Source: Eubacterium sp.
GTDB taxonomy: Bacteria > Bacillota > Clostridia > Lachnospirales > Lachnospiraceae
Length of the DNA: 64,000 nt
Reading direction: 5' to 3'
NCBI GenBank assembly: GCA_021769425.1
Contig: JAETSX010000049.1
Span: 1 to 64,000 of the forward strand
The notes under the pieces are model-generated. The model did not search any database, was not told the DNA's origin, and saw nothing but the letters and a program-made list of their open reading frames with translations. Made by a program: the position numbers and the translations under genes. Each line of letters opens with the position of its first letter. The first letter of the stretch is position 1. This document shows, piece after piece, positions 9,782 to 19,035 of the stretch.

Positions 9782-12700
9782 CTACTTGGTTATGCTGATT
9801 TTACAGGAAGCCTTTTTTCTGCCGCTAGTCTTAACCCGGATAGTCACTTTTCCTTTTTTCAGGGCGGTGACCCTGCCAAATTTGTCTACCTTCGCAATCT
9901 TTTTATTGGAGCTGCTCCATGTCAGTGTATCGGTTGCATTCTTTGGAGACAGGGATGCTTTTAACAGGAGACTGTTCTTTACTTTCATGGAAATCTTTTT
10001 CTTTAAAGTTACTTTCGCCGCTTTTTTCTCTTTTGATATGATATTTACTTTCAGGCTTGCCTTTGCCTTTCCTGCCCTTGCAGTGACAGAAACCTTCCCT
10101 GTTTTCTTAGCGGTAATTTTCCCATTCTTTACCTCTGCAATTTTTTTATTGGAAACAGACCATTTGATCTCATCCGTGGCATTCGCAGGAGACAGATATG
10201 CCCCGATGCAGACGCTCTTTCCCTTTACCATATAAATTTGTTTCGTGCTTAAAGTAATCTTCTTTGCTGGAATTACTTTCGTTCCTCCATTTGGTTTTTC
10301 TTCCGCACTGTCTTTGTCTGACGCGGAATTGGAGGAATCCTTATCTGTTTCCTCATTGTCGGAATCGGATGCCGGAGGTTCTTTGCCCGGATCCTTGTCA
10401 GTTTCCCCTTTATCAGAATTCGGCCCCGACGGTTCGGAACCGGAATTTCCACCAGAATCCGGCCCCGACGGTTCGGAACCGGAATTTCCACCAGAATCCG
10501 GCCCCGACGGTTCGGAACCGGAATTTCCACCAGAATCCGGCCCCGACGGTTCGGAACCGGAATCCGTGACAGTGACAGTACAAACGTCCTTTCCCGTAAT
10601 TCCATTCATACCGTTCTTAGTGAATGCGGTAATCGTGACCGTTCCATTTTTCCTGGCTTCTATAATTCCATCTTCACTGACTGCCGCTATGGAAGAGTCT
10701 GAGGAAGTAAAAGTCAGCTCGCTTAAAGTCCGCGCATAGTTATTGTCTGAAGGCGCCGCAGTAAGTGTAAGGGGATGGTAAGCGCCAGGCTTCATTGTAA
10801 TGGATTTCTCATTCATTTTCAGCGACTCTATCAGAGAGACAATCCTGTATTTATAAGGGTAATTGCTCGTATCTACATCCCAGAGAATAGGTTCTGTGCC
10901 ATATGGAGGAACCAGGTAGAGTTCGCTTCGAACCGTGCACGTAAGGGTACATTGGCCTTCTGCGACGCCTTTTACGGGAATGCTCATATTTCCGTTCGGT
11001 CCCAACTGCAGGAGCGCCGGTTTATCAACTTTCCAATTATAAGTAATATTGGAAGAATAAGCAGGCACACCGGCATTTACAATAAGTTCTTTCTCAAGCG
11101 GAACCAGAACAAAACCCCAGGCGTCAATATAATCGCCTCTCCCATTCTGGCGAACCTCTTCCTGATGCGCCCATTTAGCCTCCAGCGTCATATCCGCCTG
11201 TATCCTGTCGAATTCAAAATCCCACAATTCTTCCCCATGGTACCAGCCAACGAAGTTATAGCCAGGGCGGACAGGATCCTCTGGCTTTACAATATGCCCA
11301 AACTGCAAAACCGTCTGCGGAGGAATATCCGCCGTGCCCCAGGCATTAAACGTAACCGTAAAACTGCCGGAAGGAATGCCCAGATCTTCTTCTGTATAAT
11401 GAAAACCGGCATTCAGCAGACAATCATTCCCAGATTTGACAAAGTCATTGGAATTCGTAAAATTTTTCCATTCCTTCCCTGTGCCGGAATAATAAACGTC
11501 TTTTAAGGAACTGCATCCCCAAAAAGCGCTTACTCCAACATATTCCAGGTTTTTGGGAAGAGAAAGAGAAGTAAGGCTTTTACATCCATAAAAAGCATAG
11601 GTGCTAATCTCTTTCAGGTTTTCAGACAAAGCTACGCTGTTTAATCTTTCACAACCTTCAAAAGCGCTGACAGGAATATAAGTAAGTTTTTCAGGAAATA
11701 AAAGTTCTCCCGCCAGACTTTTGCATTGATAAAAAGCCTTTTCCCCCATCTTTTCCAGATTTGAAGAAAGTGCAATTTTTTCCAGGTTCCCGCAGGACGC
11801 GAAAGCTTCCTTTCCGACCTCTATGCAAGTATCAGGAAGCCTGACCTCTTGTATGGACTCACAGCCAGAAAAAGCAATTTTTTTAATCCGGGTAATGCCG
11901 TCCAGAATTTCAACATACTTGAGTGAAGCATCTGCAAAAAGTGCCGTATAGTCGTCCCCAATGGCCGTCATCTGCTGACCGTCCAGCCATGAGGGGATTA
12001 CAATATCCGTCCCATCGCCAGTATAATATAAAATCCTCGCCTCCGACTTTGATTCACGATCTGGAAAAAAATCATGGGGATCACAGTTGTAAATAATTTT
12101 CACTTCATCTGAGAGCTGCACGTCAAGTTCGTTCCATTGCATTTCGCTCCCGGCATAATAAATCTCCTTTAAAACAGGGCATCTGTTAAAAGCGTCTGCC
12201 CCGATAGAAGTTACTCCCGCCGGCACAACAACTCGTTCTAATGCACTGCACCCTTCAAAAGCTTCATCTCCGATACGGACGACGCTGTCTGGAATATCTG
12301 CATGGACAACGCTTTGACAGTCAAAGAAAGCCCGCGTTCCAATGGAAGTAACGATTTTGTCTCCCAGTCCCGCCGGGATAGCCAATTCGCTGTCCGTGTC
12401 GCAGCAGCCTGAAATTTCCGCCGTCTGATCAGATAACGGCAAAACTTCAAAATTGTCCGGGTTAAAATTAAAATGCAGATGAACCTTTTCTACCGTCTTT
12501 GAGAAATCATAATACTCTTTCGTGTTTTCCAGTTCTTCTTGGCCAGCGCCGTAATAAATATTCTGCAAATTATCAGAAGCGAAGGAACCGCCTATTTTTT
12601 TAACGGAAGCGGGAATATAGACGCTCTGTAAGTCTTTGCATTCCCGAAATGCGTAAGTGTCAATCCACTCTATGCCCTCTGGAATGGAAAAAACTTTTAT

Positions 12701-13216
12701 ATTTTTCATCGGGCAGAATACAAGACTTCTCGCTGTGCCGCCGTCAAGTTCATATAAAACCCCTTCCTGCGCAGTATAATAAGTATTACTTTCATCCACC
12801 AGGATTTCCTCTAAATTTTTACAGTTCATAAAAGCCCCGGTGTCTATGTCAGACATACTTTTCGGCAGGGTGACGCTCTTTAAGTTAGGAGCGTCCGAGA
12901 ATGCTTCGAAAAAAAGGCTTTTCACTTTCTCACCCTGGAATGTGGCCGGGATCGCAATGCTTTCGGCGCTTCCCTCATAACGTACCGAATAAGTGGAAGT
13001 GTAGACATCCTTGTGCAAATAGTAAACAAATCCATTTACTGTATGGATTCCGCCGAATTCATCTTTATAAAGTACCTGATCCTCTTCTCCGCTGACTTGT
13101 GCCGCCAGGGCTTCTGTATAAGGGCCTGCCAGGAAAAAAGCCGCGATCCCCAGAGCAAGACACAGCGAAAATTTAAAAATAAACGGTAATTTTTGGCAGA
13201 TTAACTTTTCTTTCAT
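9782..13216 (-). CDS. secreted BspA-like leucine-rich-repeat surface protein
   Basis: About 1,144 residues. The signal peptide is at residues 1-38 (FSLCLALGIAAFFLAG...EALA). Many BspA-type LRRs fill about 60-600 (repeated IGxxAFxxCxxLxxVxLPxS). An InlB B-repeat-like domain follows at about 625-690 (TVTFNAWG...PGYNFVGWY), then a BIG2-like Ig region (about 770-870), a Gly/Ser/Pro linker of 13-residue repeats, and two C-terminal BIG2-like modules ending in KKASCKISITK. No LPXTG motif or C-terminal membrane helix is present, so attachment, if any, is non-covalent. The start at 13216 is supported by AGGAGG 8 nt upstream. Probably adhesion or glycan contact; the partner is unknown. Confidence 0.85.
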   Translation of the reverse strand: MKEKLICQKLPFIFKFSLCLALGIAAFFLAGPYTEALAAQVSGEEDQVLYKDEFGGIHTVNGFVYYLHKDVYTSTYSVRYEGSAESIAIPATFQGEKVKSLFFEAFSDAPNLKSVTLPKSMSDIDTGAFMNCKNLEEILVDESNTYYTAQEGVLYELDGGTARSLVFCPMKNIKVFSIPEGIEWIDTYAFRECKDLQSVYIPASVKKIGGSFASDNLQNIYYGAGQEELENTKEYYDFSKTVEKVHLHFNFNPDNFEVLPLSDQTAEISGCCDTDSELAIPAGLGDKIVTSIGTRAFFDCQSVVHADIPDSVVRIGDEAFEGCSALERVVVPAGVTSIGADAFNRCPVLKEIYYAGSEMQWNELDVQLSDEVKIIYNCDPHDFFPDRESKSEARILYYTGDGTDIVIPSWLDGQQMTAIGDDYTALFADASLKYVEILDGITRIKKIAFSGCESIQEVRLPDTCIEVGKEAFASCGNLEKIALSSNLEKMGEKAFYQCKSLAGELLFPEKLTYIPVSAFEGCERLNSVALSENLKEISTYAFYGCKSLTSLSLPKNLEYVGVSAFWGCSSLKDVYYSGTGKEWKNFTNSNDFVKSGNDCLLNAGFHYTEEDLGIPSGSFTVTFNAWGTADIPPQTVLQFGHIVKPEDPVRPGYNFVGWYHGEELWDFEFDRIQADMTLEAKWAHQEEVRQNGRGDYIDAWGFVLVPLEKELIVNAGVPAYSSNITYNWKVDKPALLQLGPNGNMSIPVKGVAEGQCTLTCTVRSELYLVPPYGTEPILWDVDTSNYPYKYRIVSLIESLKMNEKSITMKPGAYHPLTLTAAPSDNNYARTLSELTFTSSDSSIAAVSEDGIIEARKNGTVTITAFTKNGMNGITGKDVCTVTVTDSGSEPSGPDSGGNSGSEPSGPDSGGNSGSEPSGPDSGGNSGSEPSGPNSDKGETDKDPGKEPPASDSDNEETDKDSSNSASDKDSAEEKPNGGTKVIPAKKITLSTKQIYMVKGKSVCIGAYLSPANATDEIKWSVSNKKIAEVKNGKITAKKTGKVSVTARAGKAKASLKVNIISKEKKAAKVTLKKKISMKVKNSLLLKASLSPKNATDTLTWSSSNKKIAKVDKFGRVTALKKGKVTIRVKTSGRKKASCKISITK
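10416..10562 (-). repeat. 39-bp tandem repeats in the LRR gene linker
   Basis: Nearly four copies of a 39-bp unit encoding GSEPSGPDSGGNS. The central copies (about 10461-10538) are identical at DNA level, including synonymous positions, which indicates recent expansion and likely length variation between strains. The outermost copy diverges (PNSDKG). Confidence 0.9.
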
Positions 13217-13699
13217 AGATTTTCCTCCTGAAATTATTGGCAGACACATGGGAATCTACGCACATTTCGGTGCATTTTGTATTTATTAAATGATAACATA
13301 GAAAAAGTAAAAAATCTATCTTTAATTATGCTCACCAGCATATAGCTCCTCAGAGTAAAAGAACAAATCTTGCCATATGATTTGCTGTATATCTTAAAAA
13401 TACTGGAATCTGTTGGCAAATCATTTGACTCACGGGCATAAAAATACTGAAATCTGTTGGCAAATCATTTGGCTCACGGGCATAAAAATACTGGAATCTA
13501 TTGGCAAACCATTTGGCTCACGGGTATATATGGACAATTATCCAAAAATATGGTATGATTTTAACAGAAAAAAGAAGCTTTTTACACCGAATTCATATTA
13601 TAGAAAAGGAGCTTTTCAAGGCACTGTATTGGACAAATGCAGAGAAATTTGCCTAACGATGATTTTGCCGTACACATAGCTCCGCAGCGAGGCATTATT
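13217..13699. repeat. gene-free gap with three 44-bp tandem repeats
   Basis: Three adjacent 44-bp units at 13396-13439, 13440-13483 and 13484-13527 each run from AAAAATACTG through TTGGCAAA to CTCACGGGCAT, with only 1-4 differences between units. There are no spacers, so it is not CRISPR. The repeats lie upstream of both the leftward LRR gene and the rightward membrane-protein gene. Around 13543-13580 a TATGGTATGAT stretch could be a plus-strand -10 region; nothing else is recognised. Confidence 0.85.
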
Positions 13700-14644
13700 A
13701 TGGAAAATTATACCTTTCTTCAAACTATGGGCAGAGGCCGCCATTCGGAAGGCGCTGGCATTGCAGAGAGTTCCTATTGCATTTTCACCTGCCCTATCCA
13801 GGAGCCGGTTGTGCACCAGCGCATTTTTGGAGATGAAACTTCCCTGACCCTGGAACTCAATTACGGAGAAGGAGATCTGCTAAGCGATCTCCGCCTGCAG
13901 CAGGCTGGCACAAATCTAATCATAGAAGAATCCAGTGTAGGCCTGTTTGGAAATTTCCTGATGAATAAAGAGATAAAGTACATAGGGCAGGCTTTTATTT
14001 ATGCACTTCTATTTAAAATTGACAATTTGAACGAGTTAATCACATACAGTATCAAAGATATGAAGACATTGGAAGATTCTCTGGACAACCGTATTGACAA
14101 CAGCGGCACTTATCAAATTCTGGATTTCCGCCGCCGTTATACGGAATACGGCAATCAAATCATTTCCATCAAAGAAATTATCGCCCGCATTGACAAGGGA
14201 TACTATCCCATGCAAATGCAGAACAGTTATGTCCTTCAGGGGCAGATGGCCCTGGATTTCAAATTTTTAACGGAACGTTATGAACTTAACAAAAATACAA
14301 TTATCAAAGATCTGGACACTTATACCTCCATTGTCAGCAACAATCTCAGCCGCAACACAAGACTCCTGACTCTGGTTTCTCTGGGCGCAGTTGCACTGAA
14401 CTTTATGTTTGGAAGCCTGTTGGCTGTCAGTCCTGCTATCGGCGTTACAGGAGGCGTACTGATTGGAGGCCTGACGGCAGGAGCCGCTGTTTTATACCGT
14501 TCCAACGGCAGCCGGCGTTTTCCGCGTCTCCATGACAGTCAGATTCTCCCTGAGGCTCTGGAAGAAAAGTCTGCCGGCAACCTTCCTGTTCCGGAAAATC
14601 AAAAGGAGATTTCTGTAGATTCTGATAAAACCGAAGAGAAATAA
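13700..14644 (+). CDS. membrane protein with CorA-like layout, function unknown
   Basis: About 314 residues. A soluble N-terminal domain of some 220 residues (largely helical after residue 100) is followed by two adjacent hydrophobic helices at about 236-257 and 262-280, then a charged Lys/Glu tail. This soluble-plus-two-C-terminal-helices topology recalls CorA-type channels, but the GMN loop motif is absent, so I do not assign transport. The start is uncertain: the ATG at 13700 has only a weak ribosome site (GAGGCATT), and an in-frame ATG at 13637 has none. One of the few rightward genes; it converges on the Pdu operon. Confidence 0.6.
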   Translation: MENYTFLQTMGRGRHSEGAGIAESSYCIFTCPIQEPVVHQRIFGDETSLTLELNYGEGDLLSDLRLQQAGTNLIIEESSVGLFGNFLMNKEIKYIGQAFIYALLFKIDNLNELITYSIKDMKTLEDSLDNRIDNSGTYQILDFRRRYTEYGNQIISIKEIIARIDKGYYPMQMQNSYVLQGQMALDFKFLTERYELNKNTIIKDLDTYTSIVSNNLSRNTRLLTLVSLGAVALNFMFGSLLAVSPAIGVTGGVLIGGLTAGAAVLYRSNGSRRFPRLHDSQILPEALEEKSAGNLPVPENQKEISVDSDKTEEK

Positions 14645-14650
14645 AAGTAA

Positions 14651-14753
14651 AGGGGCTGTCGGAAAATGAAATTTACACACAATATATAGCTGTGAAACTT
14701 AAGAATTCACAGCTATATATTGTGGAAATTTACCATTTTCCAACAGCTCCTTA
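14651..14753. mobile_element. 103-bp palindromic MITE-like element, also a likely bidirectional terminator
   Basis: The left arm starts AAGGGGCTGTCGGAAAATG and the right arm ends CATTTTCCAACAGCTCCTT. The inner arms ACAATATATAGCTGTGAA and TTCACAGCTATATATTGT are perfect complements. Almost the whole segment folds into one hairpin. The GGGGCTGTyGGAAAA ends resemble terminal repeats of some DDE-type insertion sequences, suggesting a miniature non-autonomous derivative. It sits exactly between convergent genes, so it may terminate both. Confidence 0.7.
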
Positions 14754-14781
14754 TTTTTCCACTCTCTCTGTTTCCCACTCT

Positions 14782-15288
14782 CTATACTTTCCCATATTTG
14801 TTGGAAACCACCGTACGCGGACGGTCAGCGTCCTCTTCAGATTCCCAGGGAAGTACATCCCCTGGCTCACGGAGATAATTGAGCACCTGCCAAATTCCTT
14901 CTCCGGTATATGAGCTGACACGAAATACCGGCCTGCACCCTGCCATTTCCAACCATTGATGCGCCCGATCCGGATTACCGTCCTCCCGGTCAATCTGTGT
15001 AACAATTCCAATCACGGGACGATTACAGGCAGACGCACAGCAGGGAGGATACAGGGAATAAGGCTCCGCTGCATTCAGCAGAAGACCCACCACATCCGCC
15101 TCATAAGCATATAAGGCCAGGGCTCGAGCCAATGTAGAAGTCTCTGCATACTCCCCCGGTGTATCAATCACAACATCATAATGATTAATATATTGTGTTT
15201 TGTGATATGAAATCACATCACCTTTCAGCGCCTGTGTCAAAGTAGTTTTCCCACATTCACTGCGCCCCATTAAAATAATCTTTTTCAT
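14782..15288 (-). CDS. pduV: PduV/EutP-type small GTPase of the microcompartment operon
   Basis: 168 residues. P-loop GMGRSECGKTT-like segment (residues 7-15, GRSECGKTT), DTPGEY Switch II/G3 at about 42-47, and TQID as G4 at about 94-97. The family associates with Pdu or Eut microcompartments; Salmonella PduV binds the outer shell. The start overlaps the pduU stop by 4 bp (ATGA). Last gene of the operon. Confidence 0.88.
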   Translation of the reverse strand: MKKIILMGRSECGKTTLTQALKGDVISYHKTQYINHYDVVIDTPGEYAETSTLARALALYAYEADVVGLLLNAAEPYSLYPPCCASACNRPVIGIVTQIDREDGNPDRAHQWLEMAGCRPVFRVSSYTGEGIWQVLNYLREPGDVLPWESEEDADRPRTVVSNKYGKV

Positions 15289-15671
15289 GTTCTTGTAATC
15301 TCACAAACTGTAAATCCTAAATTATTCTTCAAATAAGCCAAAATATTGGCAACGGCAGACTGAACATTAGAAATCCTTCCCGTAAAAATCAGCGTTCCGC
15401 TGAAACGGTCGATAAATCCAATCTCAATCGGGGCAGTTTTCATTGCAATATCGCCGGCGATGACTGATATCTCAGAGGGACACATACTTAAAATTCCAAT
15501 TGCTGACTGTTTATAATCTAATTCCGGGTTCAAACCCAGCTTTTGATAGATAATCTCACCAGGACTGGCAATAATATGTGCCAACGTGACCTGTTTTCCA
15601 GGAACCGTCTCCTGAATGATACGCATCTTGCCTTCTGCAGACGCACCAATATTCAAAAGATTCATATCCAT
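15285..15671 (-). CDS. pduU: PduU/EutS-type circularly permuted BMC shell protein
   Basis: 128 residues forming one permuted BMC domain. The typical PduU/EutS segments are QETVPGKQVTLAHIIASP near the start, then SAIGILSMCPSEISVIAGDIAMK and DRFSGTLIFTGRISNVQSA. PduU-type hexamers carry a beta-barrel cap and sit in the shell. I chose the ATG at 15671 (MDMNLL): GGAG is 10 nt upstream, though a TTG two codons earlier is closer to it. The gene is 24 bp from pduT and overlaps pduV. Confidence 0.9.
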   Translation of the reverse strand: MDMNLLNIGASAEGKMRIIQETVPGKQVTLAHIIASPGEIIYQKLGLNPELDYKQSAIGILSMCPSEISVIAGDIAMKTAPIEIGFIDRFSGTLIFTGRISNVQSAVANILAYLKNNLGFTVCEITRT

Positions 15672-15695
15672 TGCCAATTCACTCCTTTAGCTGCA

Positions 15696-16244
15696 TCAAA
15701 CCAATTTTTCAAGCAAGCCTTTATGCGGCGACGGAATTACGCAGCTGCTGGTAATCTCTCCGGTATCCGTCAGCTGGGTCATACAGGAATTTAAGGCTGA
15801 TTTTACAGCTGACACTTCACCTGTAAAAATAATGTATCCTTTTCCTCCCAGCCCCCGAGCCACCCGGACTTCCATAAGGGTAATATTGGACGCTTTTGCA
15901 GCAATATCTGCGGCCCGTACCGCAGTCAGCGCCGACATAGTTTCCAGCATACCCAGGGCAGTTACATGTTCCACATCCGCTGTACCTACCAGAGCCGACG
16001 GCACAGATGCATGGACATTATTGATAATATGATGGCAGATCAGGAAAGTTCCCGCAACCAGCCTGCCTCTTTCCATGGAACTTTTCACTGCCCCTACCTG
16101 CCCGCTGACAATAATGATATATTTGCCGGGACAAATAGCAGTAGCCACCAACAGCTCCACATCCGCAGCTTTCAGCATTTCATCTGCAGACTGCACGCCT
16201 GCGGGAATACTTTTCAGCTCTAACAATCCAATCGACTTTCCCAT
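15696..16244 (-). CDS. pduT: PduT-type tandem BMC shell protein with Fe-S cysteine
   Basis: 182 residues with two BMC domains (about 3-85 and 95-175). With the start at 16244 (AGGA 7 nt upstream), the cysteine in ATAICPGKY is residue 38, the position that in Salmonella PduT coordinates a [4Fe-4S] cluster in the trimer pore. It is expected to carry electrons across the shell to PduS, encoded immediately upstream, for B12 reduction. The alternative ATG two codons earlier would leave only 1 nt after the ribosome site. Confidence 0.92.
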   Translation of the reverse strand: MGKSIGLLELKSIPAGVQSADEMLKAADVELLVATAICPGKYIIIVSGQVGAVKSSMERGRLVAGTFLICHHIINNVHASVPSALVGTADVEHVTALGMLETMSALTAVRAADIAAKASNITLMEVRVARGLGGKGYIIFTGEVSAVKSALNSCMTQLTDTGEITSSCVIPSPHKGLLEKLV

Positions 16245-16265
16245 ACGCATATCCTTTCTTACTAA

Positions 16266-17591
16266 TTACGCCTGAATCACAATACTGTCATCACTGACAG
16301 CTGCCACTGTGCCGGAAATGCTGGCATGAAGATTTGCTCCCAATTTACCTTCCGGAATACGGGCAATCAAATCACCCTTTTGTACCTGACTGCCTGTCTG
16401 AACTACTGGTTCTGCCGGCGCTCCCACATTCTGCCGAAGGGGAAGCGTAACTTTTGCGTAAGCAGGCGCTGGAGTTTCTTCTAACGGTGCACTTACATCA
16501 TAAGCTGCAAGGCCAAGCTGATGAATCAGCTTGTGTACCGGATAGCGTTTGTACTCCCTGAAAGGCGCACCATGTTCCGGCTTGTTGTTCAGACTGTTGC
16601 GGATCCCCTGCCCGCCCAGGATGTTCTTAAGATTGCCGTTCACCTTCCAAGGCTGAAGGCCCATGACACAGGCATATTCACACAGACGGCACCCGCAGCA
16701 GAGATAAGCATTCATCGGAGTCTGCGCCGGATCGCACAGGCTTCCGTAAGCTGCAATGCGCATCAGCTTATGGGGCTGAATGCGATGGCCTAAAAGTCCC
16801 CGGGGACAAACCTCAGAGCACAGGGAGCACTGCATACATGCAGTGGCTGCCTGCCGCAGGGATACATTCAGCGGCCGTTCCAAACTGTCCAAAAGGGGAT
16901 GGCCCGCAGGCACTACAATCAATCCTTTTGTTGTCTTTGTAATCGCACTCTCCGGAGGAACCAGACGGCCCATCATGGGTCCGCCGTTGACGATACGGTA
17001 ATCTGCCACTGCGGGCCCTCCCGCCAGCTCCAGAGCTTCGGCTACAGTAATGCCAAGCGGAACCTTAACGGTCTTCGGCTGACGTACAGCACCGGTCAGA
17101 GTAACATATTTTTCTGTAACCGGATGGCCGTCCACGGCATCCAGCACATTCAGGGCAGTTTCCACATTGGTCACCACAACTCCCACATTGATGGGAATTC
17201 CCCCTTCCGGGACAACCCTGCCTGTAACCTCGTATACAATCACCTGCTCGTCACCTGCCGGATAAAAAGCTCCCAGCAGATGCAGCCGCAGCTTCGGATA
17301 ATTCACAAGCTCACGCTGTAAGGCTTCGGCTGCAGTGTGGTAATGTTCTTTTAAGGCCACTACGCCTTCCTCTGCCCCTAAATGTGCGACAATCCTGTCT
17401 AAAGCTGCAAGCAGCCGTCCGGCCTGCCCTGCCATAAGCTGCTGATCCACCCGCAGAAGCGGTTCACATTCAGCTCCGTTAATAATCACGGTATCTGCTT
17501 TGGCGTTCAGCTTTACGTGGGTGGGGAAGCCTGCGCCTCCTGCGCCGACAATGCCGGCATTTTCCACCAAAGCTGTTAAATTTTCTTGCAT
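16266..17591 (-). CDS. pduS: PduS cobalamin reductase (RnfC-like flavo-iron-sulfur protein)
   Basis: 441 residues. The N-terminal GAGGAGFPTHVKL flavin/nucleotide segment (about 16-28) begins an RnfC-type core. A SLBB-like domain spans about 165-225. Two [4Fe-4S] motifs are intact: C252-C255-C258-C262 and C298-C301-C304-C308. A lipoyl-like C-terminal region follows (about 385-441). In Salmonella, PduS reduces cob(II)alamin for adenosylation by PduO. Here it sits between pduP and pduT; PduT may pass it electrons. RBS GGGAGG. Confidence 0.93.
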   Translation of the reverse strand: MQENLTALVENAGIVGAGGAGFPTHVKLNAKADTVIINGAECEPLLRVDQQLMAGQAGRLLAALDRIVAHLGAEEGVVALKEHYHTAAEALQRELVNYPKLRLHLLGAFYPAGDEQVIVYEVTGRVVPEGGIPINVGVVVTNVETALNVLDAVDGHPVTEKYVTLTGAVRQPKTVKVPLGITVAEALELAGGPAVADYRIVNGGPMMGRLVPPESAITKTTKGLIVVPAGHPLLDSLERPLNVSLRQAATACMQCSLCSEVCPRGLLGHRIQPHKLMRIAAYGSLCDPAQTPMNAYLCCGCRLCEYACVMGLQPWKVNGNLKNILGGQGIRNSLNNKPEHGAPFREYKRYPVHKLIHQLGLAAYDVSAPLEETPAPAYAKVTLPLRQNVGAPAEPVVQTGSQVQKGDLIARIPEGKLGANLHASISGTVAAVSDDSIVIQA

Positions 17592-17607
17592 AGGAGCACC
17601 TCCCTAA

Positions 17608-19023
17608 TCAGCGTACATCCATTCCTCCGACAAGCACACATCTGCGCCGCCGTGCAAAGGATTTGGCTGAAGTCAATCCCTCTCCGGTAGGTCCTGCGAT
17701 AGTAAATGTCGTATAGCCTTCACCGCCCACGCCGATTCCAGCATAGGAAGGGCCGTTTTTCACAAATATTGTTGTCTGGATAAGTTTTGCCATCTTGGTA
17801 AGCTTATCTACATTGCGGGAATGCATCATAGCAGTATGGCGGTTGCCGTGCTCCACACGAACAGCCATCTCAATACCAGCATCCACATCCGGCACCCGCA
17901 CAATCGGCAGAATAGGCATCATAAGCTCTACCTGAACAAAAGGATGATCTTCATTGGTCTGGGCAATAATCACTTTTACATCATCATCCACTTGAATGCC
18001 AACCTGCTCCAGTATATATTTCGCGCTCTTGCCTACAAAAGCCGTTACCGGGCTCTTTCCATTTTCCTGCACTACTAACTTCACAATTTTATCAATAATC
18101 TCCGGATCTTTTACCTCATATGCGCCGTTTTTCTTCATGTTAAAAATCAGGTAATCTGCTGCAGAATCTACTACAATGACCTCTTTTTCCGCAATACAGG
18201 GAAGATTATTGTCAAAACTGCAGCCGTCAATGATATCTTTTCCTGCTTTCTCAATATTGGCAGTCTCATCCACCACTACGGGAGGATTCCCTGCACCTGC
18301 GCCGATTGCCTTTTTGCCGCTGGAAAGCACAGTTTTTACAATGCCGGGACCTCCTGTTGCCACCAGCATGCGTACCAGAGGATGATTCATCATGGCATTC
18401 GTATTCTCAATGGACGGCTTTGATACGGTAACCACCAGATTTGCCGGTGCGCCGGCTTCTGTCAATGCACGATTAATCAGCCGAACCAAATGCAGTGAAA
18501 CATTTTTTGCCCTTGGGTGGGGACTGAATACCACGCTGTTGCCTGCAGCCAGCATTCCAATGGAATTGCAGATGATAGTTTCTGTAGGATTTGTAGTAGG
18601 CGTAATCGCTCCAATCACCCCGAACGGAGAATACTCTACCAAAGTAAGTCCGTCATCGCCTGTCATCGCATCTGTTGTCAAATCTTCTATTCCCGGCGTT
18701 TTGGTTGCTGCAAGCCGGTTTTTTATCAATTTGTGCTCATAATTTCCCATTTCCGTTTCTTCCACAGATTGGCGGGAAATATACTCCAGATTCTCCTGAT
18801 TGAGCACTACATCGCGGATAGCCTGCACATAAGCCGCTCTGTCATGCATTGTACAATTTATGTACTTCTTCTGCGCAGCAGCGGCAGCCTCCACCGCGTC
18901 ATTCATATTTTCAAAGATGCCCCAATTTCCGCCTCCTGCATCTGCGCAGGGATTGGAAACGTCATCCAGCCGGCCTAAGACCGCATTCACTATTCCCGCT
19001 ACTACGCGTTCATCAATATTCAT
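17608..19023 (-). CDS. pduP: CoA-acylating propionaldehyde dehydrogenase PduP
   Basis: 471 residues, aldehyde dehydrogenase superfamily of the EutE/PduP type. It converts propionaldehyde, NAD+ and CoA to propionyl-CoA in the compartment lumen. Residues 1-19 (MNIDERVVAGIVNAVLGRL) form the amphipathic encapsulation helix, followed by a Gly/Asn linker. The catalytic cysteine is in DNNLPCIAEKEV (about 275), with the NAD-site GGPGIVK earlier. Length is normal for the family. RBS GGAGGG. It lies between pduO and pduS, without the pduQ found there in Salmonella. Confidence 0.94.
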   Translation of the reverse strand: MNIDERVVAGIVNAVLGRLDDVSNPCADAGGGNWGIFENMNDAVEAAAAAQKKYINCTMHDRAAYVQAIRDVVLNQENLEYISRQSVEETEMGNYEHKLIKNRLAATKTPGIEDLTTDAMTGDDGLTLVEYSPFGVIGAITPTTNPTETIICNSIGMLAAGNSVVFSPHPRAKNVSLHLVRLINRALTEAGAPANLVVTVSKPSIENTNAMMNHPLVRMLVATGGPGIVKTVLSSGKKAIGAGAGNPPVVVDETANIEKAGKDIIDGCSFDNNLPCIAEKEVIVVDSAADYLIFNMKKNGAYEVKDPEIIDKIVKLVVQENGKSPVTAFVGKSAKYILEQVGIQVDDDVKVIIAQTNEDHPFVQVELMMPILPIVRVPDVDAGIEMAVRVEHGNRHTAMMHSRNVDKLTKMAKLIQTTIFVKNGPSYAGIGVGGEGYTTFTIAGPTGEGLTSAKSFARRRRCVLVGGMDVR

Positions 19024-19035
19024 TGCTTTCCCTCC

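Noticed and set aside
10775-11506. long plus-strand open frame inside the LRR gene
   Set aside because: It is antisense to a well-supported coding sequence, has no ribosome site and no recognisable domain.
13396-13527. possible CRISPR array
   Set aside because: The 44-bp units are directly adjacent with no unique spacers, and no cas genes are present.
13700-14644. CorA magnesium channel
   Set aside because: The topology is similar, but the conserved GMN motif is absent, so only the layout is reported.
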